14,464 nucleotides of DNA, from NCBI GenBank assembly GCA_039198685.1, contig JBCCTK010000084.1, positions 1-14,464 of the forward strand. Reading direction: 5' to 3'. A program made the translations under genes and the position numbers. The notes beneath the pieces are model-generated. The model was not told the origin of the DNA, did no database searches, and worked only from the letters and a program-made list of their open reading frames with translations. This stretch comes from UBA5336 sp039198685. Lineage in GTDB: Bacteria > Pseudomonadota > Alphaproteobacteria > Caulobacterales > Hyphomonadaceae. This document shows positions 13,356 through 14,464 of the stretch, one piece after another; the stretch's first letter is position 1, and each line of letters opens with the position of its first letter.

Positions 13356-14044
13356 GCGCACACTCCTGCATAGGCGACCCCTGACAGGTCGGCCATTTCG
13401 CGGCTGCATGTGGTCAAATCGTCGATGTTGAAGGCTTTCAGGGCGTTGTGTCCAATAACCACTGACGTGTCGATGGGATCATCGTCGAGGAGGGGCATCT
13501 TCTGGAGTTGTGCCGTCAGGAGTTGGATATCATACCAGTCCGGCAGGTCCTGGCGTGGCACGCCCATGGCATCGACCACGCCATGGTGACCGACTTTGCT
13601 GAGCCCGTCTCTGGCGTATTGCTGGATCAGGCCATTGTGGGGCTCAAGATGCGGCGCGTGGCTGTTGTCCTGATAGAGTCGAAGATAGGATTCGCGATCA
13701 TAGGGCTGGGGTTTGGCCTTGGCCCAAACTGTGATTTCATCGCGATCGACAAAGACATCATTGCCCTCAATCCAGGCTGTAAACTTGGGGAGTGCCTCGC
13801 CATTCTCATACTCAGAAACGCCGCTGTCGACGCGATAATCCCAATTGTGAACGCCACAAATGAGATTGTCCTGTTCATAAACATGGCCATCGGCCATCAA
13901 CGCGCCGCGATGGAGACACCGTCCATAGAAAACAGAAACGGCTGCATCGAAACGGACGACGACAAGGTCAACCTCATCCACCAATGCATATTCGGGCTGA
14001 CGATCCGACAGCCCATCCCATTGGGCAATCGACACTCTGTTCAT
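13352..14044 (-). CDS. Rieske [2Fe-2S] protein with truncated glutamate-synthase-like C-terminus (230 aa)
   Basis: The N-terminal 105 residues are a Rieske domain with C43-L-H45 in YGRCLHRGALMADG and C63-GV-H66 in NLICGVHNWDY, both complete. Residues about 110-200 (QPYDRESYLRLY, GLSKVGHHGVVDAMGVP, DIQLLTAQLQKMPLLDDDP, VVIG) resemble, from memory, the linker that leads into an FMN-binding glutamate-synthase-like barrel in larger Rieske fusions. Here the protein ends about 30 residues later in a sequence I cannot place, and no barrel follows. It is therefore a short version of that family or a remnant. ATG 14044 has AGGGA 9 nt upstream; TTG 14053 is less likely. It is the first gene of a five-gene operon and diverges from another Rieske gene. 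Confidence 0.87.
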   Translation of the reverse strand: MNRVSIAQWDGLSDRQPEYALVDEVDLVVVRFDAAVSVFYGRCLHRGALMADGHVYEQDNLICGVHNWDYRVDSGVSEYENGEALPKFTAWIEGNDVFVDRDEITVWAKAKPQPYDRESYLRLYQDNSHAPHLEPHNGLIQQYARDGLSKVGHHGVVDAMGVPRQDLPDWYDIQLLTAQLQKMPLLDDDPIDTSVVIGHNALKAFNIDDLTTCSREMADLSGVAYAGVCA

Positions 14045-14099
14045 GATGACCAATCCCTTCCCTCAGCAACTCCCCTTATCAAACAAGTGATGACACACC

Positions 14100-14113
14100 A
14101 ATCACGGGTGATT
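14100..14113. promoter_or_regulatory. palindrome AATCAC-GG-GTGATT, candidate operator
   Basis: A perfect 6-bp inverted repeat with a 2-bp centre lies in the 151-bp gap between the two divergent Rieske genes, beside an AT-rich run (about 14112-14130) suited to promoters. It is well placed to control both directions. The regulator is unknown. Confidence 0.45.
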
Positions 14114-14195
14114 AAAATATATATGATCAACCCATGAGATGCATTGTCATTGTGTCTCCCATGGGGCTCGCTCCAACGCTTTCAGGGGACCCCGA

Positions 14196-14464
14196 ATGCC
14201 CGACACTAAGACAAATCTCATTTGGCACAAAGTGGCCGAGACCGACGAGATAAGCGAAGGCCGGGTCAAGTCGGCAACGGCTGGTGCACAATCCATCGCA
14301 CTGGTTCACTTCGATGGACAATATGCTGCGATGGACAATAAGTGTCCCCACCAGGGTGGCCCGCTTGGCGAAGGTTCGATCGAAAAGGGGATTGACGACA
14401 AGTGCTGGCTGCGCTGCCCCTGGCACGGTCAGGGGATCAAAGTCCCAACCGTGCCAGGGGCAGC
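14196..14464 (+). CDS. Rieske [2Fe-2S] N-terminal domain of a longer protein, partial
   Basis: ATG 14196 has AGGGGA at 14184-14189 (6-nt spacing). The product begins MPDTKTNLIWHKVAETDE and reaches a Rieske cluster site: C50-P-H52 in NKCPHQGGPLGEG and C74-PW-H77 in LRCPWHG. Reliable coding ends at 14429, because 14430-14464 is the reverse complement of what should follow. Read backwards, that tail gives CPWHGWDFDPL, the expected Rieske continuation. From memory, a similar N-terminus occurs in long proteins that join a Rieske domain to a thiamine-diphosphate-dependent (pyruvate-oxidase-like) enzyme, but that part is outside the window and cannot be confirmed. It diverges from the Rieske operon, with which it probably functions. 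Confidence 0.85.
   Translation, partial: MPDTKTNLIWHKVAETDEISEGRVKSATAGAQSIALVHFDGQYAAMDNKCPHQGGPLGEGSIEKGIDDKCWLRCPWHGQGIKVPTVPGA
14413..14464. repeat. terminal fold-back: 17-bp inverted repeat with 18-nt loop
   Basis: GCTGCCCCTGGCACGGT (14413-14429) is repeated as its exact reverse complement at 14448-14464, the last base of the window. The 18-nt loop, reverse complemented, reads TGGGACTTTGATCCCCTG, coding WDFDPL, which is the natural continuation of the CPWHG motif. The strand therefore switches at 14429/14430. This fits a chimeric read or contig-end artefact better than a biological hairpin. Confidence 0.9.

Noticed and set aside
13508..14137. 209-aa open frame on the + strand opposite the 230-aa Rieske gene
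   Set aside because: Antisense shadow; the - strand has both Rieske motifs and coupled downstream genes.
14127..14426. 99-aa open frame on the - strand opposite the partial Rieske gene
   Set aside because: The + strand reading carries the CPH/CPWH cluster motifs and a good ribosome-binding site; the - frame has no support.
14413..14464. Hairpin as a Rho-independent terminator or recombination site
   Set aside because: It lies inside a coding domain, has no T tract, and the loop encodes the expected next residues on the opposite strand, so a strand-switch artefact explains it fully.
1..14464. CRISPR array, tRNA, rRNA, transposase or integrase
   Set aside because: I looked for spaced direct repeats, cloverleaf-type genes and mobile-element proteins and saw none; the only mobile-type module is the toxin-antitoxin pair.

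Overview
The window looks like a chromosomal segment from an alphaproteobacterium. It is GC-rich and very compact, with many ATGA-type start/stop overlaps, and its genes are typical of aerobic heterotrophs of that class (aromatic amino acid catabolism, desaturase, OmpA-like lipoprotein, RluF-type pseudouridine synthase). I cannot name the genus. Both ends cut genes. The right end carries a short fold-back that looks like an assembly or amplification artefact, so the window is probably a whole draft or metagenomic contig.

Region 1 (1-5284) is a tyrosine-catabolism neighbourhood. On the + strand it holds the C-terminal part of 4-hydroxyphenylpyruvate dioxygenase (with an in-frame stop near the contig edge), three overlapping small membrane proteins, an isoprenylcysteine-methyltransferase-like membrane protein, a VOC-fold metalloprotein, an unknown 84-aa protein, fumarylacetoacetate hydrolase and a class I aromatic/aspartate aminotransferase. 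Aminotransferase, HPPD and FAH are the first, second and last steps of tyrosine to fumarate plus acetoacetate. Homogentisate dioxygenase and maleylacetoacetate isomerase are not in the window. A FitAB/VapBC-type toxin-antitoxin pair lies on the - strand inside this block. Two identical 8-bp palindromes sit between the antitoxin and the FAH gene, which suggests that the antitoxin could also control FAH.

Region 2 (5281-11190) is mixed. It holds an unrecognised zinc-finger-like, membrane and coiled-coil protein (-), a fatty acid desaturase (+), a strong two-way terminator, an OmpA-family lipoprotein (-), an RluF-type pseudouridine synthase with a clear promoter (+), an atypical SDR (-) followed by a probable frameshifted small membrane gene, and an exported TPR protein (+).

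Region 3 (11187-14464) is the most unusual part. It is a tight - strand operon of a Rieske protein, two tiny membrane proteins, a ferric-reductase-like membrane domain fused to a Rieske domain, and a membrane-anchored protein with a distinctive Cys/His signature. A third Rieske gene diverges from it and runs off the contig. Three Rieske domains, a putative haem-binding membrane module and small membrane subunits in 3 kb suggest an uncharacterised electron-transfer system. Its substrate cannot be read from this sequence.
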